From: Elymus sibiricus
Lineage: Eukaryota > Streptophyta > Magnoliopsida > Poales > Poaceae
Assembly (NCBI GenBank): GCA_039707655.1
Contig: CM077665.1
Location: 295,310,205 to 295,374,204 of the forward strand
Reading direction: 5' to 3'
DNA length: 64,000 nucleotides
The translations under genes and the position numbers were made by a program. This document shows, piece by piece, positions 32,937 through 45,069 of the stretch. The stretch's first letter is position 1. The number at the start of each line of letters is the position of its first letter. The notes under the pieces were generated by a model. That model was not told where the DNA came from, did no database searches, and worked only from the letters and a program-made list of their open reading frames with translations.

Positions 32937-34428
32937 AACTTGTTCTAACTGAGTATGAACCATGGATGAGTGTTTACCTAAATCTCTAACATCATTAGCA
33001 ATTCTAAACATCAAGTCACTCAAGCGGTCAATCATCATGGCATTTTGTTTTAATTGATCTTTAACATACATATTAAATGTTCTTGCTTAACAATGTAATT
33101 ATCAAATTCATCCATGCGGTGACTAGCAGTTTTATTATAAGGTATATCACTTTCATCGAATCTACGAAGAGAATTTACCTCTACTACGTGTGTAGGGGTG
33201 TCAAGTCCATGTATTTCTTCAATAGGTGGTAGATTCTTAACATCTTCAATTTTAATACCCTTTTCTATCATAGATTTCTTGGCTTCTTGCATATCTTCTG
33301 GAGTGAGGAATAGAATACCTCTCTTCTTTGTAATTGGTTTCGATGGTGGTTCAGGAAGTGTCCAATCATTAGCATTCTTCAAAATATTATTCAATAGTTC
33401 TTCAGCTTGTCCAACGGTTCGTTCCCTGAAAACACAACCAACACAACTATCTAGGTAGTCCCTAGAAGCATCGGTTAGTCCATTATAAAAGATATCAAGT
33501 ATTTCATTTTTCTTAAGATGATGACCAGGAAAAGCTTTAAGTAGCTGGAGAAGCCTACCCCAAGCTTGAGGGAGATTCTCTTCAATTTGCATGAAGTTAA
33601 ATATTTTCTGTAAAGCAGCTTGTTTCTTATGAGCAGGAAAATGTTTTTTAGAGAAGTAATATATCATATCCTGGGGGCTATGCACACAACCACGAGAAAG
33701 AGAAAGGAACCACTTCTTAGCATCACCCTTTAGTGAGAAAGGAAAACCTTAAGAATATAGTAGTAGTGAATTTTTTCCTCATTAGCAAATAGGGTGGCAA
33801 TATCATTCAATTTGGTAAGGTGTGCCACAACAGTTTCAGATTCATAATCATGGAAAGGATCAGATCCTACCAAAGTAATTAACTTAGGATCAATAGAGAA
33901 TTCATAATACTTATTAGTAACAAATATAGGAGAAGTAGCAAATTTAGGATCATATTTCATCTTCTCCTTCATAGTTTTTTCTTTTAGTTTACTCAACAGT
34001 TTCTCAAGATCATCTCTATCATTCCAAGCAAGAAAGTCTCTAACTATCTCCCCATCCATAACATAACCATCAGGTACATCATGCATTTCAATTATAGGCG
34101 GAGATCTAGACATAATAGGTGAATCATAGTTTTCATCAATTTCAACATTCTCAAGTTCTCTAGATTTAGCAATATGAGCATCAGGTAAATCACCAAGTGG
34201 CACATGTTCAGTTTCATCTAGCATAGTAGTAGCATCATCATAATTTTCATTTAAAAGCAAAGTAGCATCATCAATTCCTTGCGACATATCAGATTGAATA
34301 GCAGGTGGTGGTGTCGCAAGCTTACTTAAAATAGAAGGTGAATCAAGGGCAGAGCTAGATGTCAATTCCTTACCTGTCCTCGTCCTAGAGGGTATGATCT
34401 TGGTTTTAGCGTCTTTCAGATTCTTCAT
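32937..34428 (-). pseudogene. gag of the second gypsy element, N-terminal and central parts
   Basis: Starts MKNLKDAKTKIIPSRTRTGK at 34,428 and runs through an acidic region into a retrotransposon gag core (KKWFLSLSRGC, then YYFSKKHFPAHKKQAALQKI, FNGLTD-like segment IFYNGLTDASRDYLD). Gag forms the RNA-packing particle. A one-base frameshift lies near 33,750 and the LINE cuts the frame after QLEQVAK. Confidence 0.85.
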
Positions 34429-34435
34429 AGTGAAA

Positions 34436-34518
34436 ATTAAAATTCCCTCGTAAACACAATAAATAGAGTTATATGGGGAGCATAACTCTATTTATTGTGT
34501 TTACGAGGGAATTTTAAT
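34436..34518. repeat. perfect 37-bp palindrome between leader and gag
   Basis: Arms 34,436-34,472 and 34,482-34,518 are exact inverted copies (outer 'attaaaattccctcg', inner 'aataaatagagttat') around a 9-base loop, atggggagc. It lies eight bases upstream of the gag start in an element otherwise full of mutations. Confidence 0.97.
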
Positions 34519-34552
34519 AAAGGGTGATCCCAATCCCATATTGGGTGTTTAC

Positions 34553-34574
34553 AATGGCGCCAAAAAAAGGGTCT
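34553..34574 (-). promoter_or_regulatory. primer-binding region, second gypsy element
   Basis: Just inside the 5' LTR, the reverse strand reads TTGGCGCCATTG. TGGCGCC is the start of the primer-binding site seen at 42,251 and fits the 3' end of a plant tRNA ending GGCGCCA (tRNA-Asp by memory); the rest is diverged. Confidence 0.5.
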
Positions 34575-35519
34575 TGATAACCCACAAATATCGGGGATCA
34601 CAACAGTCTTCGAGGGTTGTATTTCACCCAAATTTATTGATTCGACAAAAGGGGAGCCAAAGAATATTTATTGGTCTTAGCAGTTGAGTTGTTAATTCAA
34701 CCACACCTGGAATTTGTTTCTGCAATGAAGTTTTTAGTAGCACATTAACAAAAGCAATAGGAACTGTAAAAAGCAGCAAATTGTATTGATTGTAACAGTA
34801 GTAGTAATGAAAGTAACTTAAGGGAAATTAATAAGCAAAAAAGCATAGGCCATGGATCAGTGATGGATAATTGATTTGGATGCCATTCATCATGTAACAG
34901 TTCCACACTAGAGCGACACAGAACTAGCTCCAATTCATCAATATAATGTAGGCATGTATTTCGTATATAGTCATACATGCTTATAATAAGAACTTGCATG
35001 ACATCTTTTGTCCTATCCTCCCGTGGCAGCGGGGCCCATATGAAAACTATGAGATGTTAAGGCCTCCTTTTAATAAAGAATCAGAACAAAGCATTAACAC
35101 ATGGTGAATACATGAACTCCTCAAACCACGGTCATCACCGGAGATGATCCCAAGTATTGTCACCTTGGGGTCTATGGATCATAACACATAATAGGTGCAT
35201 ACAACTTGCAAGATAGGATCCAAAACACTCTCATATTTGTGAAAACATGATAGGTTCATATCTAAAATCATGGCACTCAGCCCTAGTGACAAGCATTAAG
35301 CATAGCAAAGTCATAGCAACATCAGTCTTAGAGCATAGTGGATACTAGGGATCAAGCCCTATAAAAATAACTCGATAACATGATAAATCTCATCCAATCC
35401 CATCACCATCCAACAGGCCTACAGAGGAATTACTCACACCCGGTGGTGAGCATCATGGAATTATTGATGGAGAAGGGTTGGTGATGACGATGGCGACGAA
35501 TTCCCGTCTCCGGAGCCCC
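34575..35519 (-). mobile_element. 5' LTR of the second gypsy element, truncated
   Basis: Matches 19,575-20,519 from its TGATAACCC edge to 'ctccggagcccca' and then stops abruptly; about 440 bp including the U3 hairpin are missing. The two LTRs differ at many positions, so the element is old. Confidence 0.85.
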
Positions 35520-36164
35520 ACCTTCAGTTTTTATGTTATCCTTCAGGTGCATCCCGGATTTTAGGCCGGCACACACCTTCAGGGCTACTGGTTATACATC
35601 TTGACAGAGAATAAATTGCACCAATCAAAAATATTTCACAAAAAATTGGCTTCATGGAAAACTTTTTTTCCACGAAGGCCAGCCATCTACATCGACAACT
35701 TAAGACCGAGGTGTCGCACCACCATCATGGGAAGGCTACCTGATTGGGACCCCCTACCAGAGATATGCCGGATTTAGCTCTGACAGTCGCCATCGCCGGT
35801 CCAAGACATAGGCTTCACCCAGAGATTGCTATCCAAACACGAAGGGGAGATGCTAACACACCGTAGTGACGCCTCCAAGGAAGGGAATGACAGCCACAAG
35901 TGTCATTGTCGCTAGCACTGACCGAAGATGGGCTTGATTTTCATGTATAACATCACCCACCTCCCACCCTCGCAAAAAATTGAAGTGGCTCATTTGTAAT
36001 GGGTAACATTTCCACCGCCGCAGCTCCTCGCCATCATGAATAACATCATAGAACACAGCCTCGCTGCACGGATGAGCATACACAGTCCATCTAGCACCTC
36101 CCGCAAGGACGGGGACAACAAAACCAACATGACCAGAGGCCATCGGAGCCGCAAGCAGTGGATG
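35520..36164 (-). other. gene-like fragment, unrecognised
   Basis: Unlike its repeat neighbours. The reverse strand from about 36,143 to 35,870 reads a 96-codon frame with ARWTVYAHPCSEAVFYDVIH and RRWKCYPLQMSHFNFLRGW, which has the look of real protein. There are no intact ends. It continues beyond the copia LTR at 45,070. Confidence 0.35.
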
Positions 36165-36487
36165 TGTGGGATCGAGAAGGGACGTCTAGAGGGGGGGTGA
36201 ATAGACTACTTGACAAATTAAATATCTAACCATTTCCCAATTTTAATGCTTGGCAGATTTTAGAAATTCTAACAAGTCTAGCACAACCTACACATGCAAG
36301 TCAACGAGTATAGCAGCGGAAAGTAAAGACAAGCACATGTAAGTAAGAGTAGAGAAGAGGAGATCAAATGCAATTGGAGACACGAAGGTTTTTCCCGAGG
36401 TTTCGATAGGTGGTGCTATCGTACGACCATGTTGATGGAGACTTCAACCCACAGAGGGTAGCGGTCGCGAGAGTCCACGGAGGGCTC
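36165..36487 (-). mobile_element. copia-type solo LTR, 3' piece
   Basis: The first 323 bp (plus strand) of an LTR split by the gypsy element at 36,488-43,865. It starts TGTGGGATCG and carries 'ctagagggggggtgaatag', seen at the edge of related LTRs at 52,495 and, reversed, 46,870. The last 5 bp are the GGCTC duplication of the inserted element. Flanks GGATG (36,160) and GGCTG (45,070) look like a target duplication with one mismatch. Confidence 0.7.
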
Positions 36488-38071
36488 TGCTACTTCTTGA
36501 GCTTGCGTTAGTTTTCCCTTGAAGAGGAAAGGGTGATGCAGCAAAGTAGATAAGTATTTCCCTCAGTTGTTGAGAACCAAGGTATCAATCCAGTAGGAGA
36601 TACAAGCAAGTCCCCAATCTTCGCACCTACACAAACAATCAAACACTTGCACCCAACGCTATAAAGGGGTTGTCAATCCCTTCACGGTTACTTGCAAGGA
36701 TGAGATCTGATAGAGATAGATATAGAAGATCACTAAAACGAAAAGTAAAACAAAAGTAAAAAGATTGCAGCAAAGTATTTTTGGTATTTTTAGTTTATAG
36801 ATCTGAAAATATAATATGGAAAATAGACCCGGGGGCCATAGGTTTCACTAGAGGCTTCTCTCTTGAAGGAAAATAATACGGTGGGTGAACAAATTACTGT
36901 CGAGCAATTGATAGAAAAGCGCATAGTTATGACGATATCCAAGGCAATGATTATGCATATAGGCATCACAACCATGTCAAGTAGACCGAAACGATTCTGC
37001 ATCTACTACTATTACTCCACACATCGACCGACTCCTGCCTGCATCTAGAGTATTAAGTTCATGAAGAACAGAGTAACGCATTAGGTAAGATGACATGATG
37101 TAGAGGGATAAACTCAAGCAATATGATGAAAACCCCATCTTTTTATCCTCGATGGCAACAATACAAATACGTGCCTCGCTACCCCTACTTTGTCACAGGG
37201 TGAGGACACCGCAAGATTGAACCCAAAACCAAGCACTTCTCCCATTGCAAGAATTACCAATCTAGTTGGCCAAACCAAACCAATACTCGAAGAGACTTGC
37301 AAAGATATGAAATCATGCATATAAGAATTCAGAGAAGATTCAAATAATATTCATAGATAATCTGATCATAAACCCACAATTCATCGGATCTCGACAAACA
37401 CACCGCAAAAGAGTATTACATCGGATAGATCTCCATGAAGATCATGAAGAACATGATATTGAAGAACATAGCGAGAGAAGAAGCCATCTAGCTACTAGCT
37501 ATGGACCCGAAGGTCTATGGTGAACTACTCACGCATCATCGGAAGGGCAATGGAGTTGATGTAGATGCCCTCCGTGATCGAATCCCCCTCCGGCAGATTA
37601 CCGGAAAAGGCTCCAAGATGGGATCTCACGGGAACAGAGGGTTCCAGCAGCGGAAAAGTATTTTGGTGGCTCTTTTTGGTATTGGGGGAATATTTGGGAA
37701 TTTATAGGCCGAAGAATAGGGTTAGGAGACCTGCTGGGGGGCCACAAGCCAGGGGAGCGCCCCCCCTAAGGCGCGCCCTGGTGGCTTGTCGCCTCCCGGC
37801 AAGTCTCCTGCCTTCATCTCCAAGTCTGGCAGGTTTCTTCTGGTCCAAGAAAAATCATTCCGAAGATTTTATTCCGTTTGGACTCCATTTAATATTCCTT
37901 ATCTGCAATACTCAAAACAAGGAAAAAACAGAAATTGGCACTAGGCACTAGGTTAATAGGTTAGTCCCAAAAATAATATAAAATAGCATATTAATGCATA
38001 TAAAACATCCAAAACAGATAATATAATAGCATGGAACAATCAAAAAATATAGATACGTTGGAGACGTATCA
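36488..38071 (-). repeat. 3' LTR of the complete element
   Basis: 1,584 bp, reverse-strand TGATACGTCTCC to AAGAAGTAGCA. The polypurine stretch AAGCTTGGGGATGC abuts it at about 38,072-38,086. Its TATA box (reverse TATAAATT) is at 37,699-37,706. Confidence 0.95.
37725..37808 (-). repeat. U3 inverted repeat, copy C
   Basis: Arms of about 36 bp: GGAGACCTGCTGGGG pairs with CCTCCCGGCAAGTCTCC and CCACAAGCCA with TGGCTTGTC-type sequence. It lies just upstream of the TATA box on the reverse strand. Confidence 0.88.
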
Positions 38072-40903
38072 AGCATCCCCAAGCTTAATTCCTGCTCGTC
38101 CTCGAGTAGGTAAATGATAAAAACAGAATTTTTGATGTGGAACGCTACCTAACATATTTATCCATGTAATATTCTTTATTGTGGCATGAATGTTCAGATC
38201 CATAAGATTCAAAACAAAAGCTCAATATTGACATAAAAACAGTAATACTTCAAGCATACTAACAAACAATTGTGTCCTTTCAAAATAACATGGCCTTAGA
38301 AAGTTTATCCCTACAAAATCATATAGTCTGGCTATGCTCCATCTTCCCCACACAAAGTATCTAAATCATGCACACACCCGATGACAAGTCAAGCAATTGT
38401 TTCACACCTTTTATGTTCTCAAACCTTTTCAACTTTCACGCAATACATGAGCGTGAGCCATGGATATAGCACTATAGGTGGAATAGAATATGGTGGAGGT
38501 TATGTGGAAAAAGGAGAAGATAGCCTCACATCAACTAGGCGTATCAATGGGCTATGGAGATGCCCATCAATAGATATCAATGTGAGTGAGTAGGCATTGC
38601 CATGCAACGGATGCACTAGAGCTATAAGTGTATGAAAGCTCAAAAAGAAACTAAGTGGGTGTGCATCCAACTTGCTTGCTCACGAAGACCTAGGGCAATT
38701 TGAGGATGCCCATCATTGGAATATACAAGCCAAGTTATATAATGAAAAATTCCCACTAGTATATGAAAGTGCCAAAAAAGGAGACTCTCTATCATGAAGA
38801 TCAAGGTGCTACTTTGAAGCACAAGTGTGGAAAAAAGATAGTAACATTGTCCCTTCTCTCTTTTCTCTCATTTTTTTGGTGGGCATCTTTGGCCTCTTTT
38901 TTTTGGGCTTCATTGGCCTCTTTTATTATTTGTAAAGTCCGGAGACTCATCCCTACTTGTGAGGGAATCATAGCTTCCATCATCCTTTCCTCACTTGGGA
39001 CAATGCTCTAATAATGATGATCATCATACTTTTATTTACTTACAACTCGATACCTACAACAAGATATGACTCTATATGAATGCTTCCGGTGGTGTACCGG
39101 GATGTGCAACGATCTAGCATAGCAAATGACATCAAAAAACGGACAAGCCATGAAAACATCATGCTAGCTGTCTTACGATCATGCAAAGCAATATGACAAT
39201 GATGGTGCGTGTCATAAAAAACGGAACGGTGGAAGTTGCATGGCAATATATCTAGGAATGGCTATGGAAATGCCATAATAGGAAGGTATGGTGGCTGTTT
39301 TGAGGAAGGTGTATGGTGGCTGTTTTGAGGAAGGTGGGTTTAATGCACCGGCGAAAGTTGCGCGGTACTAGAGAGGCTAGCAAAGGTGGAAGGGTGAGAG
39401 TGCGTATAATCCATGGACTCGCATTAGTCATAAAGAACTCACATACTTATTGCAAAAATCTATTAGTTATCGAAGCAAAGTGTTAGACGCATGCTCCTAG
39501 GGGAGAGGTTGGTAGGAGTTAACCATCGCGCGCTCCCGACCCTCACACAAAGGATGACAATCATTAAACAAATCATGCTCCGACTTCGTTACATAACGGT
39601 TCACCATACGTGCATGCTACGGGAGTCACAAACTTTAACACAAGTATTTTTACCATTCCACAATTACTCACTAGCATGACTCTAACATCACCATCTTTAT
39701 ATCTCAAAACTATATGCAAGGAATCCAACTTCTCATAGTACTCAATGCACTTTATATGAAAGTTTTTATTATATCCCTCTTGGATGCCCATTATATTAGG
39801 ACTAAATTCATAACCTAAACCAATTACCATGCTGTTTAAAGACTCTCAAAATAATATAAGTGAGGTACGAGAGTTCAATTATTTCTATAAAATAAAACAC
39901 CACCGTGCTCTAAAAAGATATAAGTGAAGCACTAGAGCAACATTGCCTAGCTCAAAAGATATAAGTGAAGCACATAGAGTATTCTAATAAATTCATGATT
40001 AGTGCGTGTACCTCTCAAAAGATGTATGCAGCAAGGATGATTGTGGCAAACTAAAAAGCAAAAACGCATATCATACAAGACGCTCCAAGCAAAACACATA
40101 TCATGTGGTGAATAAAAATATAGCCTCAAGTAAATTTACCGATGGATTGAAGACGAAAGAGGGCATGCCTTCCGGGGCATCCCCAAGCTTAGGCTCTTTG
40201 GTATCCTTGAATATGGCTTGGGGTGCCTTGGGCATCCCCAAGCTTAGGCTCTTGCCACTCCTTATTCCATAGTCCATCAAATCTTTACCCAAAACTTGAA
40301 AACTTCACAACACAAAACTCAACAGAAAACTCGTGAGATCCGTTAGTATAAGAAAAATAAATCACCACTTTAGGTACTGTTGTGAACTCATTCTTTATTT
40401 ATACTGGTGTAATATCTACTGTATTCTAACTACTCCATGGTTCATACCCCCCGATACAACCCATAGATACATCAAAATAAGCAAACAACACAAAGAAAAC
40501 AGAATCTGTCAAAAACAGAACATTCTGTAGTAATCTGTAAACTTCGAACACTTATGTAACTCCAAAAATTATGAAAAATTAAGAAAATCAGGGAAATTTG
40601 TATATAAATCTTTTGTAAAAAATTCATATCCAATTGACGCTCTGGTGAATTTATAAAATTCCTGGACTGAGCGCAAAAGTTTCTGTTTTTCAGCAAAACC
40701 AAATCAACAATCACCGTAAACCATCCCAAAGGTCTTACTTGGCACAAACACTAATTAAAACAATAAAACACAATTAATACAGAGGTAATAATGTGAAAAA
40801 AACTGTATAACAGAAGCAAATAACAGAAACATAAAATAAAATTGGGTTGCCACCCAACAAGCGCTATTGTTTAACGCCCCTAGCTAGGCATAACGCAATA
40901 GAT
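38072..40903 (-). mobile_element. non-coding 3' internal region of the complete element
   Basis: No significant frame on either strand over 2.8 kb, where an autonomous element would carry pol. Parts match 16,245-17,901. A short direct repeat ('atccccaagcttaggctctt') occurs at about 40,180 and 40,230. Confidence 0.7.
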
Positions 40904-42045
40904 CTAGGTATTGTCATCTTTGGTATGCAATCCATAAGTAGCTCTCATAATAGATTCATAAGGTAATTTAATTTTCTTTCTAGGAAAGTGTTCCATGCCT
41001 TTCCTTAATGGAAATTGGAATCTAATGTTTCCTTCTTTCATATCAATAATTGCACCGATCGTTCTAAGGAAAGGTCTACCAAGAATAATAGGGCATGTAG
41101 GATTGCAATCTATATCAAGAACAATGAAATCTACGGGCACATAATTCCTATTTGCAACAATAAGAACATCATTAATCCTTCCCATAGGTTTCTTAATAGT
41201 GGAATCCGCTAGATGCAAATTTAAAGAGCAATCATCAAGATCATGGAAACCTAGCACATCACATAAAGTTTTCGGAATGGTGGAAATGCTAGCACCCAAA
41301 TCACACAAAGCATGGCACTCATAATCTCTAATTTTAATCTTAATAGTAGGTTCCCACTCATCATAAAGCTTTCTAGGTATAGAAACTTCCAACTCAAGTT
41401 TTTCTTCAAAAGATTTCATCATAGCATCAACAATATGTTTAGTAAAAGCCTTATTTTGATTATAAGCATGCGGAGAATTCAACATGGATTGCAACAAGGA
41501 AATACAATCAATCAAAGAATAACTATCATAATTAAAGTCCTTGAAATCCAAAAGAGTGGGTTCATTGCTATTTAAAGTTTTGACCTCTTCAATCCCACTT
41601 TTATCAATCTTAGCATTAAGATCTATAAACTCCGAATCATTGGGACGCCTTTTAACTAAAGTTGACTTATCTCCAGTCCCATCTTTATCAAGATTTGTAT
41701 TAGAAAACAAAGATTCAATAGGAGACACATCAATCACTTTAAGATCTTCATCATTATTCAAAGATTCTGGCTTCGTGGCCATTTTATTGACTAAAGTAGC
41801 TTGTTTATCAGAAATTTGGCCAACTAAATTTTCAAGATAAGCAAACTGAGATTTCAAAAACCATAAAATTCCTTAGACATATCATCAAGCTCTTTATTCA
41901 TGTATTCCAGCATAGTCTTTTGTTCTTTAAGCTCGTTTCTAAAGAAACTATTATGGTCAAATTGGAGCGACATGAAACCTTTAGCATTATTCTCAATATC
42001 TTCTAACTTCCTAAGATAAGGATCAAAGCTTTTGGGTTGAGCCAT
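40904..42045 (-). pseudogene. gag/protease-type protein of the complete element, one frameshift
   Basis: Starts MAQPKSFDPYLRKLED at 42,045, passes a probable coiled coil (FFRNELKEQKTMLEYMNKEL), and shifts frame by one base near 41,856. It then runs to a stop at 40,904, about 380 residues in all. The C-terminal third is a retropepsin fold: CHALCDLGASISTIPKTL, then FIVLDIDCNPTCPIILGRPF and GAIIDMKEGNIRF. The catalytic triplet is D-L-G. No zinc knuckle or canonical gag core is seen. The long open frame after the shift suggests recent loss. Confidence 0.8.
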
Positions 42046-42250
42046 AAAGACGAGCAAACGATCTAACACGCAAACAAAAAGCAAACGAAAAGACGGACGG
42101 AAGAAGGGCGAATAAAAAGGCGAATCTTTTTGGTATTTTTCAGAAAATCGTTTTAGAAGTGGGGGAGAGGAAAACGAGAGGCAAATGGCAAATAATGTAA
42201 ATGCAAGAGATGAGTTTGTGATGGGTACTTGGTAGGCTTGATGTAGATCT

Positions 42251-42267
42251 CCCCGGCAACGGCGCCA
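42251..42267 (-). promoter_or_regulatory. primer-binding site of the complete element
   Basis: Reverse strand TGGCGCCGTTGCCGGGG, eleven bases inside the 5' LTR. Complementary to a tRNA 3' end, likely tRNA-Asp from memory of Athila-type elements. Confidence 0.7.
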
Positions 42268-42278
42268 GAAATCCTTCT

Positions 42279-43865
42279 TGCTACTTCTTGAGCTTGCGTT
42301 GGTTTTCCCTTGAAGAGGAAAGGGTGATGCAGCAAAGTAGATAAGTATTTCCCTCAGTTGTTGAGAACCAAGGTATCAATCCAGTAGGAGATACAAGCAA
42401 GTCCCCAATCTTCGCACCTACACAAACAATCAAACACTTGCACCCAACGCTATAAAGGGGTTGTCAATCCCTTCACGGTTACTTGCAAGGATGAGATCTG
42501 ATAGAGATAGATATAGAAGATCACTAAAACGAAAAGTAAAACAAAAGTAAAAAGATCGCAGAAAAGTATTTTTGGTATTTTTGGTTTATAGATCTGAAAA
42601 TATAATATGGAAAATAGACCCGGGGGCCATAGGTTTCACTAGAGGCTTCTCTCTTGAAGGAAAATAATACGGTGGGTGAACAAATTACTGTCGAGATATT
42701 GATAGAAAAGCGCATAGTTATGATGATTTCCAAGGCAATGATTATGCATATAGGCATCACGTCCGTGTCAAGTAGACCGAAACGATTCTGCATCTACTAC
42801 TATTACTCCACACATCGACCGACTCCTGCCTGCATCTAGAGTATTAAGTTCATGAAGAACAGAGTAACGCATTAGGTAAGATGACATGATGTAGAGGGAT
42901 AAACTCAAGCAATATGATGAAAACCCCATCTTTTTATCCTCGATGGCAACAATACAAATACGTGCCTCGCTACCCCTACTTTGTCACTGGGTGAGGACAC
43001 CGCAAGATTGAACCCAAAACCAAGCACTTCTCCCATTGCAAGAATTACCAATCTAGTTGGCCAAACCAAACCAATAACTCGAAGAGACTTGCAAAGATAT
43101 GAAATCATGCATATAAGAATTCAGAGAAGATTCAAATAATATTCATAGATAATCTGATCATAAACCCACAATTCATCGGATCTCGACAAACACACCGCAA
43201 AAGAGTATTACATCGGATAGATCTCCATGAAGATCATGAAGAACATGGTATTGAAGAACATAGCGAGAGAAGAAGCCATCTAGCTACTCGCTATGGACCC
43301 GAAGGTCTGTGGTGAACTACTCACGCATCATCGGAAGGGCAATGGAGTTGATGTAGATGCCCTCCGTGATCGAATCCCCCTCCGGCAGATTGCCGGAAAA
43401 GGCTCCAAGATGGGATCTCACGGGAACAGAGGGTTCCGGCGGCGGAAAAGTATTTTCGTGGCTCTTTTTGGTATTGGGGGAATATTTGGGAATTTATAGG
43501 CCGAAGAATAGGGTTAGGAGACCTGCTGGGGGGCCACAAGCCAGGGGGGCGCCCCCCCCTAGGGCGCGCCCTGGTGGCTTGTCGCCTCCCGGCAAGTCTC
43601 CTGCCTTCATCTCCAAGTCTGGCAGGTTTCTTCTGGTCCAAGAAAAATCATTCCGAAGATTTTATTCCGTTTGGACTCCGTTTAATATTCCTTATCTGCA
43701 ATACTCAAAAACAAGGAAAAAACAGAAACTGGCACTAGGCACTAGGTTAATAGGTGAGTCCCAAAAATAATATAAAATAGCATATTAATGCATATAAAAC
43801 ATCCAAAACAGATAATATAATAGCATGGAACAATCAAAAATTATAGATACGTTGGAGACGTATCA
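42279..43865 (-). repeat. 5' LTR of the complete element
   Basis: 1,587 bp, near-identical to the 3' LTR at 36,488. Confidence 0.95.
43517..43601 (-). repeat. U3 inverted repeat, copy D
   Basis: Same hairpin as at 37,725, with several substitutions in the loop side of the arms. Confidence 0.88.
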
Positions 43866-45069
43866 GGCTCCACCCATAAGGGTCCACAAAGTAGCAACCT
43901 CGTCTATTCCATCAAGGCTTACGTCCACGAAGGACTAGCCTCACTCGGGGTAGATCTTCACGAAGTAGGCGATCTCCTTGCCCGTGCAAACTTCTTGGTT
44001 CAACTCCACACACGAAGACCGAGGCTCCCAAGCAACACCTAACCAATCTAGGAGACACCACTCTCCAAAAGGTAATGGACGTGGTAAGAATGATGAACTC
44101 CTTGCTCTTGTTCTTCAAAAGATAGTCTCCTCAACACACAATCTCTCTCTCACACATATTTGGCTTGGTAGAAGAGGTTGATTGGGTGGAAAGCAACTTG
44201 GGGAGGCTAGAAATCAAGATTCGTATGGTTGGAGTGGAGGATCTTGAACTCGACACATGAGTAGGTGGTTCTCTCTCAGAAAATGGATGGGGCAAGTGTT
44301 GGTATGTTCTAAGTGCTTCCTCTCGGAGTGAGAGGCAGGTGGAGGGGTATATATAGGCATCTCCAAAATCCAACCGTTATAACATTATTGCCTAACTCGG
44401 TGAAACCAAAGCAAAAACTCGGTTGCACCAACTAGTGCAAAATGTGGCAACTTTTGGTGTTTCGGTGAGACCGATATATAAACGATGGGTCCGATTTGGC
44501 TGACCTAGGAAGTTACCAAAACTCGGTGAGACCGACTCCTAAAACTCAGAAATTCTGATTCTTAGAAATAGGTTACCTTAAGTTGGTCACTGATTTCGGT
44601 GTCACCGAAATCAAACTTGGTGTCACCGAGACCTTAGGGTTTGGCTTAGGATCTCTCTAGGGTGAAACTCGGTAGGGCCGATTTGGAAATATTGGTGGCA
44701 CCGAATTTGAGTGGTAGGGTTTAGACAGAGTATTTTGTGGGAGAATTTCATGGATAGTTTTGGTGGCTAACTCTGAGCACTTTGAGCAACCAGATCATCA
44801 TGGATACCTCATCCCCTTTTAATAGTATTGGCTTTCCTATGGACTCAAATGTGATTTCTCACAAAATTCAAAATGTAGAGTCTTGAAGGTTGATGCCTTG
44901 CCAATCCTATTCCTTTCATTCTTCTTCTTTCCTTGGGGATTCTCCACACATTCCAGCCAATTCTCTCTGTGGACTTCATCTGAAATGAACTAGGTAAAAC
45001 TATTAGTCCAAGAGACAATGTATGTTGTCATGAATTATCAAAACCTCCAAGGGATCATATGTGCTTTCA
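43866..45069 (-). mobile_element. copia-type solo LTR, 5' piece
   Basis: Continues the LTR from 36,165. The reverse strand starts TGAAAGCACATATGATCCCT at 45,069. It contains a run of CGGT-nn-ACCG-like palindromic words (44,395-44,710) and 'gggtatatatagg' near 44,347, a possible TATA box on the reverse strand. No internal copia domain remains. Confidence 0.7.

Larger units (their letters stand above)
36488..43865 (-). mobile_element. complete non-autonomous Ty3/gypsy-type element
   Basis: A 7,378-bp element with LTRs at 36,488-38,071 and 42,279-43,865 and a perfect target duplication GGCTC (36,483-36,487 and 43,866-43,870). By eye the LTRs differ at roughly two dozen positions (about 1.5%), pointing to a fairly recent insertion. 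The internal region holds only a gag/protease-type frame; no reverse transcriptase, RNase H or integrase is present, so it would need enzymes from elsewhere. It inserted into a copia solo LTR. Confidence 0.95.

Noticed and set aside
19570..35519. Checking for a target duplication of the second gypsy element
   Set aside because: The left flank is GTACG but the right LTR is truncated at 35,519, so no valid comparison can be made.
36790..37048. Repeated 60-70 codon frames (also at 11,711 and 42,524)
   Set aside because: The same frame appears in each LTR because the LTR DNA is the same; there is no start context or domain, and it is broken in older copies.
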